Source: Yponomeuta sedellus (lineage: Eukaryota > Arthropoda > Insecta > Lepidoptera > Yponomeutidae). Taken from it: DNA of 64,000 nt. Numbering within the stretch: position 1 is the stretch's first letter; each line of letters starts with the position of its first letter. The stretch spans positions 3,736,577 through 3,800,576 of the forward strand of contig OW203723.1 of the NCBI GenBank assembly GCA_934045075.1, written 5' to 3'. Shown here piece after piece: positions 20,200 through 30,328 of the stretch. The translations under genes and the position numbers were made by a program. The notes under the pieces were generated by a model, which was given only the letters and a program-made list of their open reading frames with translations, made no database searches and was not told the origin of the DNA.

Positions 20200-20562
20200 G
20201 AAGCACTCGTGGCCTAGGCGAACCAAGTGATTGGAATCAAACACTTGGTTAAGCAACAACAGGCGCGGTCAGGTACGGGATGGGTGAGCGTCCCGTGATT
20301 ACCGCTAGTGGCATTTTTCCGAGCGCTTCCGTGCTTCGCAAGGCACGCTAAGCCGTTGGTGCCGGCTGTCATACAATGGCAGTCGTTAAGCGTGTCAGAG
20401 GCCTTATGGGCGGCTTGATAACTTCTGACAGTAAGACCCGCCACTGTCTTACGATCCTCCACCAACCCGGACTTGGCTCCCGTGGTGGAGTATGGCCTAA
20501 CTTCCTGCGATGCAGGAAGAGACCCGTGCCCCAGCAGTGGGGACATACAAGGGTTGATAACG
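20200..20562 (+). mobile_element. 5S-rRNA-derived SINE (subfamily 1), near complete
   Basis: Head CTCGTGGCCTAGGCGAACC, box A region TTGGTTAAGCAACAACAGGC, box C GGGATGGGTGAGCGTCCCG. Body and tail as in 6595-6957, ending CCCCAGCAGTGGGGACATAC and GGGTTGATAACG. Minor single-base differences only. Confidence 0.9.
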
Positions 20563-20934
20563 AAATATTTATTTAATGTTTTCATCACACTAATATTCTT
20601 AAGGTGAAAGTTTGTGAGTGTGTATGTTAGTTACTTCTTCACGTTATTTATGCACGCACGCCGGTGCGTCCATACAAATAAATAAAATTTCTTAAAAAAC
20701 TGGATACAAATATAATTTGTTCTTTCGCAGTTTTCGTTTTGCTCCGGAACCTTTTCGAATGAAATTCCTTTCTTCCCGATGAATTTCGTTTTCGCTCGTC
20801 TGCGGTCTAATTTACTCTCGCTTTGTTTTAATAATAAGTTCGAAACTTGAAGTTCGGCCCCTGAAAATTAAGTAGGTACTTGAGTCTCCTTATAATACAA
20901 TTAATAAACAACTGTTTCATCGTATTTGTTACTT
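20563..20934. other. no recognised feature
   Basis: About 370 bp. CGCACGCACGCCGGTGCGTC (20654-20673) recalls a string in the LINE C-terminal relics at 30885 and 32012, but is too short to call. Confidence 0.3.
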
Positions 20935-21150
20935 TTTATGTAGTCTATAAACATCCCACTGCTGGGCACAGGGCTTCTCTCAGAAAAAGAATTTGGGGTT
21001 AATTACCACGCGTGCCAACCGCAAATTGGTAATTTCAAGAGCAAGTTGATCACCTCTGACACTCAGTCTTCCTCACGATGTTTTCCTTCTCTGTTACACT
21101 ACGAATATAATTTCACAAATGTACAAAACTTAGAAATCAGCCATTGATAC
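20935..21150 (-). mobile_element. family B SINE, degraded
   Basis: Reverse strand contains AACATCGTGAGGAAGACTG, CACGCGTGGTAATTAACCCC, and CTGAGAGAAGCCCTGTGCCC with AGCAGTGGGATG. The tRNA-like head has decayed beyond recognition. Confidence 0.65.
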
Positions 21151-21589
21151 TGTTGGTTAAAGGACCCACTTAAATACGAATACTTAAAAACTAATGAGAA
21201 AACAAGACACTTACAAAGTCTGCCTGCGTCGACGCCTCTCGACTTGGCAACCGGCGCCGTTCAGGATTGGTGCACTGAGAGGTTTGGGGACCCCTAGACT
21301 TCCCCGTCTAACCAAAGAGCTCTATCCCTAGAAAGCTACCTACCCTTAGTGTACTTTCACGGCACCGGTTTTCACCAAAATATATGTCTACTGTTTCGGG
21401 CGATCCGTCGCCCAACAACCAAACTGTCAATTCTGGGATCCGTGCCTGAACTTATTTCGCACTTCACACGAAGATATAAGCCCGGCAATCTAATTGCCAC
21501 ACAAATCACACGTTTCACAAGCAACAAAACAAGAAGGCCATTTTCAACTCATCTGACAGCTGACAAGATTAGTTACGCCCGTCATGGTG
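21151..21589. other. no recognised feature
   Basis: About 440 bp. A plus frame starting at 21349 runs on into SINE sequence and therefore is not a plausible gene. Confidence 0.3.
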
Positions 21590-21712
21590 CGTTCCAAAAT
21601 CAAACTTCTATTCTAAACAGATACATGCACGCAATAAGAATCGAACCTATGTCTCTTGCTTCCGAGTCCATTTTTCTACCCACTGGTCTTCCGCCGCTGG
21701 TGGTTAATACAC
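21590..21712 (-). mobile_element. tRNA-like SINE head (family A-like)
   Basis: Reverse strand: AGTGGGTAGAAAAATGGACT (box A side), GAGACATAGGTTCGATTCTT (box B). The body expected next in family A is not recognisable; it abuts the tRNA-Gly-like SINE at 21713. Confidence 0.55.
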
Positions 21713-21940
21713 TACAATGTTTGAGTAGGTTAAATTTAACATTAACATTTACATACAAGCACACACATTGCTTCTGACTCCACACTAGGATACCCTGTGT
21801 CGTGTGCACCAGAGACAACGACATCACAAACATGTAAACATCCAAGACCTGGGGTTTTTTTTGTTCCCAGCCAGGGTTCGAACCCGGGACCTCTCGCATA
21901 GTAGGCGATGGACTACGGCTGCGCTACAGAGGTCTCTTGT
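21713..21940 (-). mobile_element. tRNA-Gly-like SINE, near complete
   Basis: Reverse strand: box A CTGTAGCGCAGCCGTAGTCC, box B GGGTTCGAACCCTGGC, then CCAGGTCTTGGATGTTTACA, GGGTATCCTAGTGTGGAGTC and AGCAATGTGTGTGCTTGTAT. Diverged from 8080-8275 mainly in the body. Confidence 0.8.
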
Positions 21941-22640
21941 ATTTAAGACCTTCGTAATCATAAGAACTCAATACAATACAATCACTTGACCTGACCCTAG
22001 AGTCTAATACTTACATAGTTCTTCAATAGAATGGTATAAGCACAACAAAGGTCGTTATTTAGATCAGTTTGGTAGTCTACCAAGCAATAGCAGTACAATG
22101 TCATTCCTGGGTATAACCCGCGCAAATTAAATAGGCATCTCTCGCGAAGAAGATCGAGTCGCGAGAGGCGCTGAGTTAAGTAGCACGGGTTATACCATTG
22201 CAATGCGAAAGGTTACTAGACTACCGATAGTGTGAATGAAACGACCATTACCGGACTAATGTGACTCTATTGAACAACTATGCATTTTAGAGACTCACCC
22301 CTCTTGTCCCAAACAAAGATTCCCTGTAACATAGTAACTAGGCAAGGTCGTCACAAACATGAAAATACACCCAGACTGAGGTGCCTAATCTAATATCATG
22401 CCTACACACTACGCCTCTTATCCAAGATCGGCGACCAATTCGGCCCCTACATCCCGGGGGCGCTTAAGTAAAATTATGTAAAAATAAACAAAACGGGGTC
22501 GCGCAATAAACCGCGCCAGTCCCCGCTAACGAGCACATCGTCTCTAATGTGGCAGATAATGTGCGCCGACGTCGTTTGCCAGCCCGAGATCCCGCCCAGA
22601 CATGCGCCGCGGATTTCGACCAATCAGACCCAATTATTGA
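21941..22640. other. no recognised gene; GC-richer patch at 22430-22640
   Basis: 22430-22640 is clearly more GC- and CpG-rich than its surroundings and contains GACCAATCAGAC, a CCAAT-box match. It looks promoter-like in composition, but no TATA or initiator arrangement or downstream exon can be shown. An inverted pair GGGTATAACCCGCGC / GCACGGGTTATACC lies at 22109-22195. Confidence 0.3.
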
Positions 22641-22737
22641 CCCATTGAGTTGTCACACATTCTTACACACACACACGTGACACTTACGCAAGCTCATACC
22701 CACACATATACGTTCAACCACACACACAAATTACCGT
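22641..22737. repeat. CA-rich simple sequence
   Basis: ACACACACACGTGACAC and repeated CACACA stretches; an irregular microsatellite. Confidence 0.7.
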
Positions 22738-22915
22738 TATCAACCCATTGTATGTCCCACTGCTGGGACACGGGTCTCTTCCTGCATCGCAGGAAGGTTA
22801 GACAATACACCACCACAGGGGCCAAGTCTGAGTTGGTGCAGGATTGTAAGACAGTTGCGGGCGTTTCTGTCGTAAGTTACCAAGCCGCCCATAAGGCCTC
22901 TGACATAGCTCAACG
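22738..22915 (-). mobile_element. 5S-rRNA-derived SINE, 3' body and tail
   Basis: Reverse strand of TATCAACCCATTGTATGTCC, CTTCCTGCATCGCAGGAAGG and GACAGTTGCGGGCGTTTCTG. The 5S-like head is absent. Confidence 0.75.
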
Positions 22916-22984
22916 ACTGCTATTACACAAAAACACATAAATAGACACACACGCACACAAATGAAACAAACCGCACGCACGCAC

Positions 22985-23145
22985 GCACATAGATAAAATT
23001 GCCCCTGGAGAAACTCTGGTTTCTGCTTATCACGGAGTGGTAAGCAAAGACCAGAGTTTGCCACTTGCCACGACCCTGACAAACCTCTTTAGCGTGATCA
23101 ACGTTTTTTAGCCGCTGCGCGACGTCTTCGGATATTTTTATCCTG
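22985..23145 (-). pseudogene. LINE ORF C-terminal fragment
   Basis: The minus strand reads a peptide of the form RLKNVDHAKEVCQGRGKWQT followed by LVFAY. It aligns with the tail of the LINE protein relic at 30771-31085 ([28 protein letters not shown]). This Cys-containing tail follows the reverse transcriptase domain in a LINE family common in Lepidoptera. Isolated fragment. Confidence 0.65.
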
Positions 23146-23284
23146 CTCTTGGCTTACATGGCTCGTTTGAAGACCTTGCCTGGTTAGCATACCACGAGGA
23201 ATGCTTGTTCGGGAACAAGACAATTCTGTGTAGAGTTATTATTATTATATGGTCGAAGTATGCTCGTCTTCGTGAATAATGGCG
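23146..23284. other. short spacer
   Basis: No feature seen. Confidence 0.3.
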
Positions 23285-23540
23285 TCGTTGCTGTGTGGTG
23301 TCGGCCTAGAGAATAGCACCCAAATTCTGCCCGCGGGTGTCGTAAAAGGCGACTAAGGGACTCAAACCGGGGGGTGGGCAGCAGCGCCCCCTGCAGTACA
23401 ATTCTACCAAACTGCGATCCCAACCCGCATGCCCAGCGTGGGGATTGTGGGCATTACCCCCTAATGATGGCACAACCTTGCGCTCATTTGGGGGAGGGCT
23501 ACGTCCAGCAGTGGACTAATGTAGCCAGAAGAAGAAGCTA
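23285..23540 (+). mobile_element. RTE-like LINE 3' end
   Basis: GTGTGGTGTCGGCCTAGAGA, TGTCGTAAAAGGCGACTAAG, CCCCCTGCAGTACAATTCTA, CGCATGCCCAGCGTGGGGAT, then TCCAGCAGTGGACTAATGTA and a GAAGAAGAAG tail. It matches 43055-43305 (plus) and, reversed, 31288-31545. No coding sequence is kept. Confidence 0.8.
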
Positions 23541-23832
23541 TTATACACTGAAATGACAGCGGGATTGCATTTTTAGTCTTAACATTAAGGACAACTCTGA
23601 TGGTCAAATAGGACCTCAGCATTCGCTCGTAGGTGCGCTGCTAATATGCCGTAATATTTTCGTAATAGCTTTCTTGATAGGGTTACTCCTTTTATTCCTG
23701 ATACGTGGAATTGGGCGGCGGCGAAATCATTTCTCGCTCGCTCTTTTATACAGACTATAACGCAATCACCATATTTAGCCATAGTAGCTCTAATTCTTTT
23801 TTATTTGATTTTGTTATTGTTTTTCTTAATAA
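23541..23832. other. no recognised feature
   Basis: About 290 bp. The minus frame at 23585-23782 has no recognisable domain. Confidence 0.3.
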
Positions 23833-24240
23833 TATATTGAACGGGTGAAACCGCGATTATTTATTAGGTAAAACGTAATCACCTTATATCGACCAAAAGT
23901 TCTCTCAACCGATCGACAGTATTACCGAAGAATCGTTCGGTAAGCAATTGAAATTAAAAAAACACAAGAATTTCAACAGAGAGGATGGTTTCAAGCTTTC
24001 AAGTACGTGGAATCCAGTGCTAAGTAATTACAAGTCACGCGCCTTATCACCGGATCGGTCCGTTGACGTAGTGAGTGTCGGCCAGCTGCGAAAAATTAAT
24101 AGTGACTACCCACAATAATTGACTGTACTCGCCACTTCAGTCTACCCGAGACCTCGGTAACGCTGCCGAAACGTCGGGAAATAAGGTAATTACGTTTTAC
24201 CTAACAAATAATCGCGATTTGACCCGTTTAATATATAACT
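23833..24240 (+). mobile_element. Penelope-like element 3' part (type b) between inverted ends
   Basis: Right end: GCTGCCGAAACGTCGGGAAA, AATTACGTTTTACCTAACAA, then TAATCGCGATTTGACCCG and TTTAATATATAA. The left edge at 23833-23890 is the same terminus inverted (ATATATTGAACGGGTGAAAC, CGCGATTATTTATTAGGTAA). Such flanking terminal copies are known for Penelope-like elements, which carry RT and a GIY-YIG endonuclease. Between them is the protein C-terminal remnant described separately. Confidence 0.7.
23905..24118 (+). pseudogene. Penelope-like protein C-terminus (GIY-YIG endonuclease end), fragment
   Basis: Plus frame of about 70 codons with KHKNFNREDGFKLSSTWNPV, then natural stop TAA at 24116-24118. 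A closing FNREDG-x-x-L-S-x-x-W-x-P-V block is characteristic of the end of many Penelope-like GIY-YIG endonucleases, the enzyme that nicks target DNA for insertion. The catalytic GIY and YIG motifs lie upstream and are absent, so it is dead. Confidence 0.65.
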
Positions 24241-24284
24241 ATGCATGAGTATCGCGAATAATTAAGAAATGCTATTTCTTAATC

Positions 24285-24575
24285 TAGGTATGTCTTTCTT
24301 TTTATCCTCTTGTAGAACTTTATTGCTATGTATTATATGTTATGGTTTATTTAAGTATGCATATTATTTTTAAGTATAAGTATGTATATCAATATTCATA
24401 TTTGCACTAACTATCCGTCTCACTTTTCCTTTAGCAACTCTCCATCGTAGGTTGTCTGGAAGAAATTGCTCTAAGGAAGAAGGCCGCCAATTTTACTGTG
24501 TCTTTGTAATTATTTTTTGCATGTTTTTTCTTGGTGTACAATAAAGAATATTCTTATCTTATCTTATCTTATATA
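24285..24575 (+). mobile_element. LINE 3' end with (TTATC)n tail
   Basis: AGGTTGTCTGGAAGAAATTG, AAGGCCGCCAATTTTACTGT, GTACAATAAAGAATATTCTT, then TATCTTATCTTATC. The AATAAA polyadenylation signal is followed by a short simple-repeat tail. Minus-strand relatives are at 26013-26365 and 37918-38135. No coding part. Confidence 0.8.
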
Positions 24576-25770
24576 GTAATAATGACACACACAAAACTAT
24601 TTCTAAGCTTTCTATGTGGTGTATGATAATTTGATGATAAGTTGTAGATCATTGTAAGTAACATAAACATACGCACACGACTGCTTCGTTTTGTACTAAG
24701 CGACTCTTATTTTATTTATCGTATGTCATTTAACATTGGCCTTATAACTAAATACAATGCGTTTATAATTAAATCTTATAATATGTCAAAATTGGTCAAA
24801 TATTTTAGGTCAAAATTTACATTTATTAAGGTACGTAGCGACTCTGAAATTATTCTTTCACCGCTTTACCTCAAATCTAAGGAAGACTAAAAATATAAAA
24901 AAATAATAATTTATAAATTTTAAAAACGGGGAAAATTTGTGTCTTAGATATTTAAATTAACATTTAAAAAAGAAAAAAAACGTAAATGTCTGCGTTGTGC
25001 AATTACCTCAACCTATACTCTCAGTAATTAGCCCATACTTTCGTATTGAATGGTGGCCTTTGCTCTACAGTGGGACGTATATCCTAGTAAGGTAACTACA
25101 TAAAATATTTTTATCTCCGCTCAGCGACTCCAATTTTAATCTCTAACCTAACATAAAAATTACTAGCTAAGTCGTAATTACCCCACTTTTCGACTTTGCG
25201 GCATCGTTGCAGGGACGAAAGTGGCGAGTACAGTTAATCATTGAGGTGGTCAACTGATATACAACAGAAAGTACCCCACGCACGAAAAATTGCGCAAAAG
25301 AATTTTATCAGGACCACGGAAAGTGACACGCATGAGTTAAAGTACGTATATTTTTATTCAAACTTCAACTGCCACCACTCGACTTTTCGTCCCGCCGTTC
25401 AAGGCACGCGCTCCGAGTTGGCACCACAGACCGCCCGGTTGGTTTGCCCATATAGACATATACAGTTTGCACATTCACGAAGAACACCGGAAGAAACTGA
25501 ATATAGAAAAAAATATATAATCGATCGTACATGACAAATGCTAGTTTTTTTTTGAAAAGTTTATTTAGTATGTCACTTTTGTAGAAAGGAAATTGATCGT
25601 TTTGATATTAAATTTAATTAGGCATTTCACAGATACATATCAAACTTCCGTAGGAGGTCGAAAACCTTATTACAAATCCTCCCCCTCCCGATCAGCGACC
25701 GTCGGACAATTTTCCATACAACTGAAATACTTTGAAATGTCACATCACTTATAATGTTTATTCGAATATT
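24576..25770. other. no recognised feature
   Basis: About 1.2 kb. A plus frame at 25241-25534 (97 codons) is the longest; its Arg/His/Gln-rich product shows no domain that I know and no splice context. ACTGTACTCGCCACTTTCGT-like strings around 25200-25235 (minus) echo the Penelope 3' region at 24120-24140, so a diverged Penelope relic is possible. Confidence 0.3.
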
Positions 25771-25772
25771 GT

Positions 25773-26480
25773 GTTGCACTAACCCGTGCTGAGGACAATT
25801 TTGAAAACCTATTTAGAGGCTGAAAATTCCGCCCATGCCGGGACTCGAACCCGCGCCCTCTAGCTAATCGTACCGGCGCTCTCCCAACTGAGCTAATGGA
25901 CAAGTGCCAATATCAGCGAAATGTCGAACCTCTTTACAATATTCTCCGTATTATTTACGGACAGCGACATCTGGCTGAAGTAATGTGCATCACTTGCAGC
26001 CCTGAGTACCTAAGATAAGAATATTCTTTATTGTATACCAGGAAAAAACAAACAAAAAAATTATTACAAAGATACAGTACAATTGGCGGCCTTATTGCTT
26101 AGAGCATTTTTTTCCAGACAACCCACGACGGAGAGTTGCTGAAGGAAAAGTGAAACGGGTAGTTGGTGCAAATATGTATATTGATATACATACTTATACT
26201 TAAAATAATATACATACTTTCATAAACCATAACATATAATACATATAGCAATAAAGTTCTATACAAGAGGTTAAAAAGAAAGACATACATTAAGAAAAAC
26301 AATAACAAAATCATATAAAAAAATAAATAATTAGAGTGATAGATACAAATCATAAACCTTGTTTTTGAGTTACCTACCTTGCAGTTAAGTTTTACATCGG
26401 AATGATAACGCTGTATCCACATTATTATATTCTTTTTGTTAAGTCACGGCTTGGCCTCTAAATAGATTTTCAATATTATG
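25773..26480 (-). mobile_element. tRNA-Ile-like composite repeat, split by a LINE
   Basis: Reverse-strand order: head near 26376-26420 (TAACTGCAAGGTAGGTAA), LINE insertion, then GCCAGATGTCGCTGTCCGTA, the tRNA-like part at 25835-25905 (GTTCGAGTCCCGGCATGGGC as box B) and the terminal GCACGGGTTAGTGCAA at about 25776. Beyond the head at 26430-26475 a plus-oriented GCCTCTAAATAG end appears again, so this copy too has an inverted terminal segment. Confidence 0.8.
26013..26365 (-). mobile_element. LINE 3' end inserted in the tRNA-Ile-like repeat, with target duplication
   Basis: Reverse copy of the 24285-24575 family: AAGATAAGAATATTCTTTAT, AATTGGCGGCCTTATTGCTT, then upstream 3' UTR. Flanks TGAGTACCTA (26003-26012) and TGAGTTACCTA (26366-26376) are near-identical and occur once in uninterrupted copies, so they are a target-site duplication of about 10 bp. 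This supports target-primed reverse transcription of a 5'-truncated LINE. Confidence 0.85.
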
Positions 26481-26567
26481 GTCATGTTTAATTTTTTTCT
26501 AGCCATATCGTGGATGTCGAACTGTGCACTGTAAAAACGTCTTTCAAACTAATATTTACCAAAAGGT

Positions 26568-26844
26568 TGTGACGGTGCAAACCTCTTTACACCATTTTTA
26601 TTTCTTTTTCCATCTATCATTTTCAAATATTTAAATTATGTATGTCACTCATTCTTCGATTTCCCTCATTTTTCACACTACTACTTTACCCTTTGACCAG
26701 ATCTGACTTTTTACCTGCTTATCCGTTTTTTTATCCAGTTTTTCTGTTTTAATATTACTAAGTACATACAATTCTACAAATAAAATAACAGCTGAAGTCG
26801 TTCCAGAGTTTATTTATTAATTATTAAAGTTATAAATCGTTCCA
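26568..26844 (+). repeat. 5' LTR
   Basis: 277 bp, TG...CA ends. Contains AATAAA near 26779 (in ACAAATAAAATAAC) as a likely polyadenylation signal. The start of transcription cannot be placed. Confidence 0.9.
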
Positions 26845-26845
26845 C

Positions 26846-26857
26846 TGGCGCCCAACG
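26846..26857 (+). other. primer binding site of the LTR element
   Basis: TGGCGCCCAACG, one base downstream of the LTR. The TGGCGCCCAAC form matches the 3' end complement of tRNA-Lys used by gypsy-like retroelements; the exact tRNA cannot be confirmed here. Confidence 0.8.
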
Positions 26858-28745
26858 ATAATAACGAAACCCAACGTCACCCCACGGCTTGATACGCTGA
26901 GACGACAAAGCCCACCCACCGCGACTACGCTGCGAGTGCGAAGGCAAATACGAGTACGATTACCACGATTATACGTGTGCACAATCGTCGAACTGCTGCT
27001 GCTGTTTCATACCCACGACCCACGACCTCATACATCACAGACGCATCCCTTGGAGCTCCCCAGCGTTGCTCAAGGGTTCTGTCGGACTTCTCCGCCGCCC
27101 CCAACTTTACCCACAAGACCTGCAAGATTTTTTTTTGTTAAGTGTTGTTGAGTGTTTTATAAATAAAATATTAAATTAATTTTAAAGTGCGACTTGACTT
27201 CTGGACCACAAGGTAATTCATCATAACTACTCATTGACCATTCTTCACTAACTAGATTCACCCATAGTAACAAATTTTTTCGGCCCTAATAAAAGTCCTA
27301 TTCTATCTATCTGCACCCCACCTAACCGAAACATACCACAGTTAGTATACACCAACAGTATACAATCAATAACTTCTACACGCATTTATCAGACAGTTAC
27401 ACAACCACAGGCTGCTCACTAGCAGTTCCATAGACCTCGGTAACCTGGAATTTATAATTCCAGGTGGGACTGGTTACTAACTTACGTTGCCTCAGGAGAG
27501 TATCCTGGGTAATTACACGTAGACAGCCTAGCTTTACCCTCTAGGTCTTCGAGGCCGACTCGAAGGTAAGGCGAAGCTGCACTCATACAGTCTATTGATA
27601 ACAATATTATATTATTAAAATTTAAATTATAATTATTTACAAAATCTTTGCAAACCAAATTTCTAGACGTCAGTAATTCTGACACCATTCATTGTCATAA
27701 AATTTTTCAAAATTCTAAAAACAAACCTCCACAGGTTAAACCTACAAGGAACTCTTTGGCAATAAAATAAAAACTTCACCCTCACCCCATCCTTACCTCA
27801 TTACTAAAATATTTCTTAACCTCTTTTTTTATAGTGTCCGTATTCTTTTTAAATATTTTAACTGTCAACTTGTACAAAACCTACCAATGCCACCTTTTTA
27901 TAGTTCTAATTTTCTGTATATATAATCACCACATTACCTTTTCGGACACATCGTCATACTATTTGTCTATTTATTTACTAAGCACACTTACACCACTATC
28001 CTCCAGGACATTTACTAACCATTTTTTTTAGAACATCCAAACTTTCAATCAGGTGCGGCGACAACACGTTAAATAAGCCTAGGTCAACTAATTTATTTAT
28101 CAATCGCGTTATCTAATTAAACGCGTTACGGTGTTTACCCCACCATAGCTCTTGAGAGCACTACTACGACGGATTCTACCCCGTCGGGTACTATGTACCC
28201 AATATTATAAATATTGTTAAAATGTAAATAACTTTCATAGAGCGGATTGTGACTCAATAAATAAGCCTTACCACTACCGTATACCAGCGGGTGGTAACTG
28301 GCTAAATAAGCCTATTACTAATTTAGGCCAGTTTCTGGATAAATCTAATTAATAAAAATAGATTTTGTCTACACTGAATGAACGTCTTCACCTTCATTTT
28401 AGATGAAGACAATGCTAGATGATGCATGCTAGGGATGAATGATAGATGATGAATAAAAGTGGAACTGCCTAATGTAAATATTCATTGTAAATATCACTCC
28501 ACACACTCTAAATTTTTTTCATCGCCCATCCTTTATATTTTATTTTAATATTTAAGAATAACCATATTTACTTACCCATACCACATCCCCGACCTTCATC
28601 GACTTTACTCTCGACCTTGACTTTAAATTTTAAATTATATAAGTTAACTTTACTATATTTTTTATAAAAAAAAAATTTTTTTTAGATATTTTTTTTAAAT
28701 AAATATATCTAAAAAATATTTTTTTTTACCGGTGCCCCCGGGTAA
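26858..28745 (+). other. interior of the LTR element; no recognisable gag or pol
   Basis: The first 300 bp are GC-richer and hold a 71-codon plus frame at 26936-27151 with a Pro/Thr/His-rich, basic product (RRQIRVRLPRLYVC...). It shows no gag domain, zinc knuckle or protease motif. The rest is AT-rich and carries AAATAAGCCT three times (about 28069, 28259, 28303) and an AT-rich imperfect palindrome at 28655-28725. The AAATAAGCCT spacing might be a packaging or structural signal, but that is speculation. Confidence 0.5.
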
Positions 28746-29022
28746 TGTGACGGTGCAAACCTCTTTACACCATTTTTATTTCTTTTTCCATCTATCATTT
28801 TCAAATATTTAAATTATGTATGTCACTCATTCTTCGATTTCCCTCATTTTTCACACTACTACTTTACCCTTTGACCAGATCTGACTTTTTACCTGCTTAT
28901 CCGTTTTTTTATCCAGTTTTTCTGTTTTAATATTACTAAGTACATACAATTCTACAAATAAAATAACAGCTGAAGTCGTTCCAGAGTTTATTTATTAATT
29001 ATTAAAGTTATAAATCGTTCCA
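28746..29022 (+). repeat. 3' LTR
   Basis: 277 bp, no difference from the 5' LTR found by eye. It is preceded by GGTGCCCCCGGGTAA rather than an obvious purine-rich tract. Confidence 0.9.
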
Positions 29023-29128
29023 AGGTAATTGATTTTAGCAGACGCTACGCTTCTGACGTCCATTCTCTTTGTTTGTCAAAGAAAATAAAACAGAGAGACC
29101 TAAGTGCTCATTATAAGGTCAATGAGTA

Positions 29129-29260
29129 AGTTTGGTGGGGCAACGGTAGAACGCTGGTTTCATATTCGCAGGGTCATGAGTTCGAATCCGGTGGGTACAC
29201 GTGGTGATTAAGCATACATACTCTCTTCGTTATGTGGTTTATCTACTGTACGTAGTTCTA
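29129..29260 (+). mobile_element. tRNA-like SINE head with family B-like body
   Basis: GGTGGGGCAACGGTAGAACG (box A), GAGTTCGAATCCGGTGGG (box B), then TACACGTGGTGATTAAGC and ATACTCTCTTCGTTATG, related to the family B centre. Short and 3'-truncated. Confidence 0.55.
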
Positions 29261-29299
29261 ATCATGTCAAAGTAATTTATATCTTTAAATATACATGTT

Positions 29300-29585
29300 A
29301 TAGTGCGGTGACTACAGCAGAAGGCCTCAAGAGGCGCAAATACTCTGTCCTTGAGGACAGTTACCTGTTTGCGCCGTTTGGGGTCGAGACGATGGGCCTA
29401 TGGGGGCCCAAGGTGCGTAAACTTAAATAAAATAGTGACTCGACTCATTGACTCCTCAAACTACACAAAAGACGAATTAGACCCAATATGGTAGCTACCT
29501 CGGCCAGCGTAACAGCCTTGCCATTTAAATAGGGAATGCTGGCGGCATCTTGGGAGCTCTCGCCAACGACAGCAGTGTATACTAT
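29300..29585 (+). pseudogene. LINE reverse-transcriptase C-terminal relic
   Basis: Plus frame: AEGLKRRKYSVLEDSYLFAP followed by FGVETMGLWGPKVRKLK and a stop at about 29428. After a gap, QRNSLAI, a stop, then IGNAGGILGALAND near 29500-29570. The ordered blocks (F-x-P-F-x-V-E-T-x-G-x-W-G-P ... QR-x-SLAI-x-x-GNA) are the C-terminal end of a reverse-transcriptase protein typical of lepidopteran LINEs. At least two stops and a probable frame change show that it is dead. Confidence 0.75.
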
Positions 29586-29679
29586 TTTATACAAAGCTTT
29601 TTTTGTAAATATGAAAATTCTGTTAAATACTCAATAATTTATTGCATTATATAAATAAAACTAAAATACTGGCCTTTTT

Positions 29680-30055
29680 GCATCTACTTAATGAGATGAT
29701 TCATACAGCGTCCAGTGGTACCTTCACTCACACTAGATGAGTGACGGGACCACTCCGACGCTGTAGTGCCTGGGACATGTTTTTTTTTTATAGATGGTGT
29801 AGGCTTGCCCAGCACCTATACCATCCTGACAGCTTAGTCAGCCAAGCCCACAGGAAAGAATAGTCAATACGTGCAGAGCCAACCAAGCCGCGGGTTTCCT
29901 CACGATGTTTTCCTTCACCGTTAGCGTGTGGTATTGCGACTACAAATTCGCAAATGTACGTAACTTGAAAGTCATTGGTACATGCCCGCTCTCGGGATCG
30001 AACCTGGGGCTCTCGCTTGCCAGTCCATGGTTCTACCCACTGAGCTACCACAGCT
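29680..30055 (-). mobile_element. tRNA-derived SINE, family A, near complete
   Basis: Reverse strand: head box A GTGGTAGCTCAGTGGGTAG at about 30031-30050, box B AGGTTCGATCCCGAGAGC, body GCAATACCACACGCTAACGG, AAACATCGTGAGGAAACCCG and CTGTCAGGATGGTATAGGTG, and 3' end AGCGTCGGAGTGGTCCC to CTTAATTAAGTAGATG-like sequence. Boxes are well preserved, so this copy may be transcribable. Confidence 0.85.
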
Positions 30056-30328
30056 CTGCATTATATACAGATGACATAACTAAAAATATGGAACTCTGTG
30101 GATCCTGTAGGGCACGCAAGTAGGCAGTAAAAAATTACATTTTGTATATTGTCAACATTAGAAATACTGTAACTAAGCACTACCGAGCCCTAGTCATATG
30201 CCTCTAGGTAGCTACTGCAGTATGGTCCTATAAATTATATTTTTTAAGTATTTCCATAATACATTACTCTAGCGGTTTTGGCAACGCACGCCAGAAAAGC
30301 TCGCAGATGGTAGATTGTTTTTTAGAAA
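30056..30328. other. no recognised feature
   Basis: About 270 bp of AT-rich spacer. Confidence 0.3.

Larger units (their letters stand above)
26568..29022 (+). mobile_element. non-autonomous LTR retrotransposon, 2,455 bp, structurally complete
   Basis: Two 277-bp LTRs (26568-26844 and 28746-29022) appear identical base for base by eye. Both start TGTGACGG and end CGTTCCA. The element is flanked by AGGT on both sides (26564-26567, 29023-29026), a 4-bp duplication typical of Ty3/gypsy-type integrase. One base after the left LTR lies TGGCGCCCAACG, a primer binding site of the lysine-tRNA type used by insect gypsy-like elements. The 1.9-kb interior has no gag, protease, RT or integrase. Movement would need another element's proteins. 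The absence of an obvious purine tract before the right LTR is odd. Confidence 0.9.

Noticed and set aside
25241..25534. A 97-codon Arg/His-rich frame
   Set aside because: No recognised family; composition fits noncoding sequence and a Penelope-like relic may overlap it.
26936..27151. Gag of the LTR element
   Set aside because: The 71-codon frame has no capsid, zinc-knuckle or protease features and is too short; it is described as unassigned interior.
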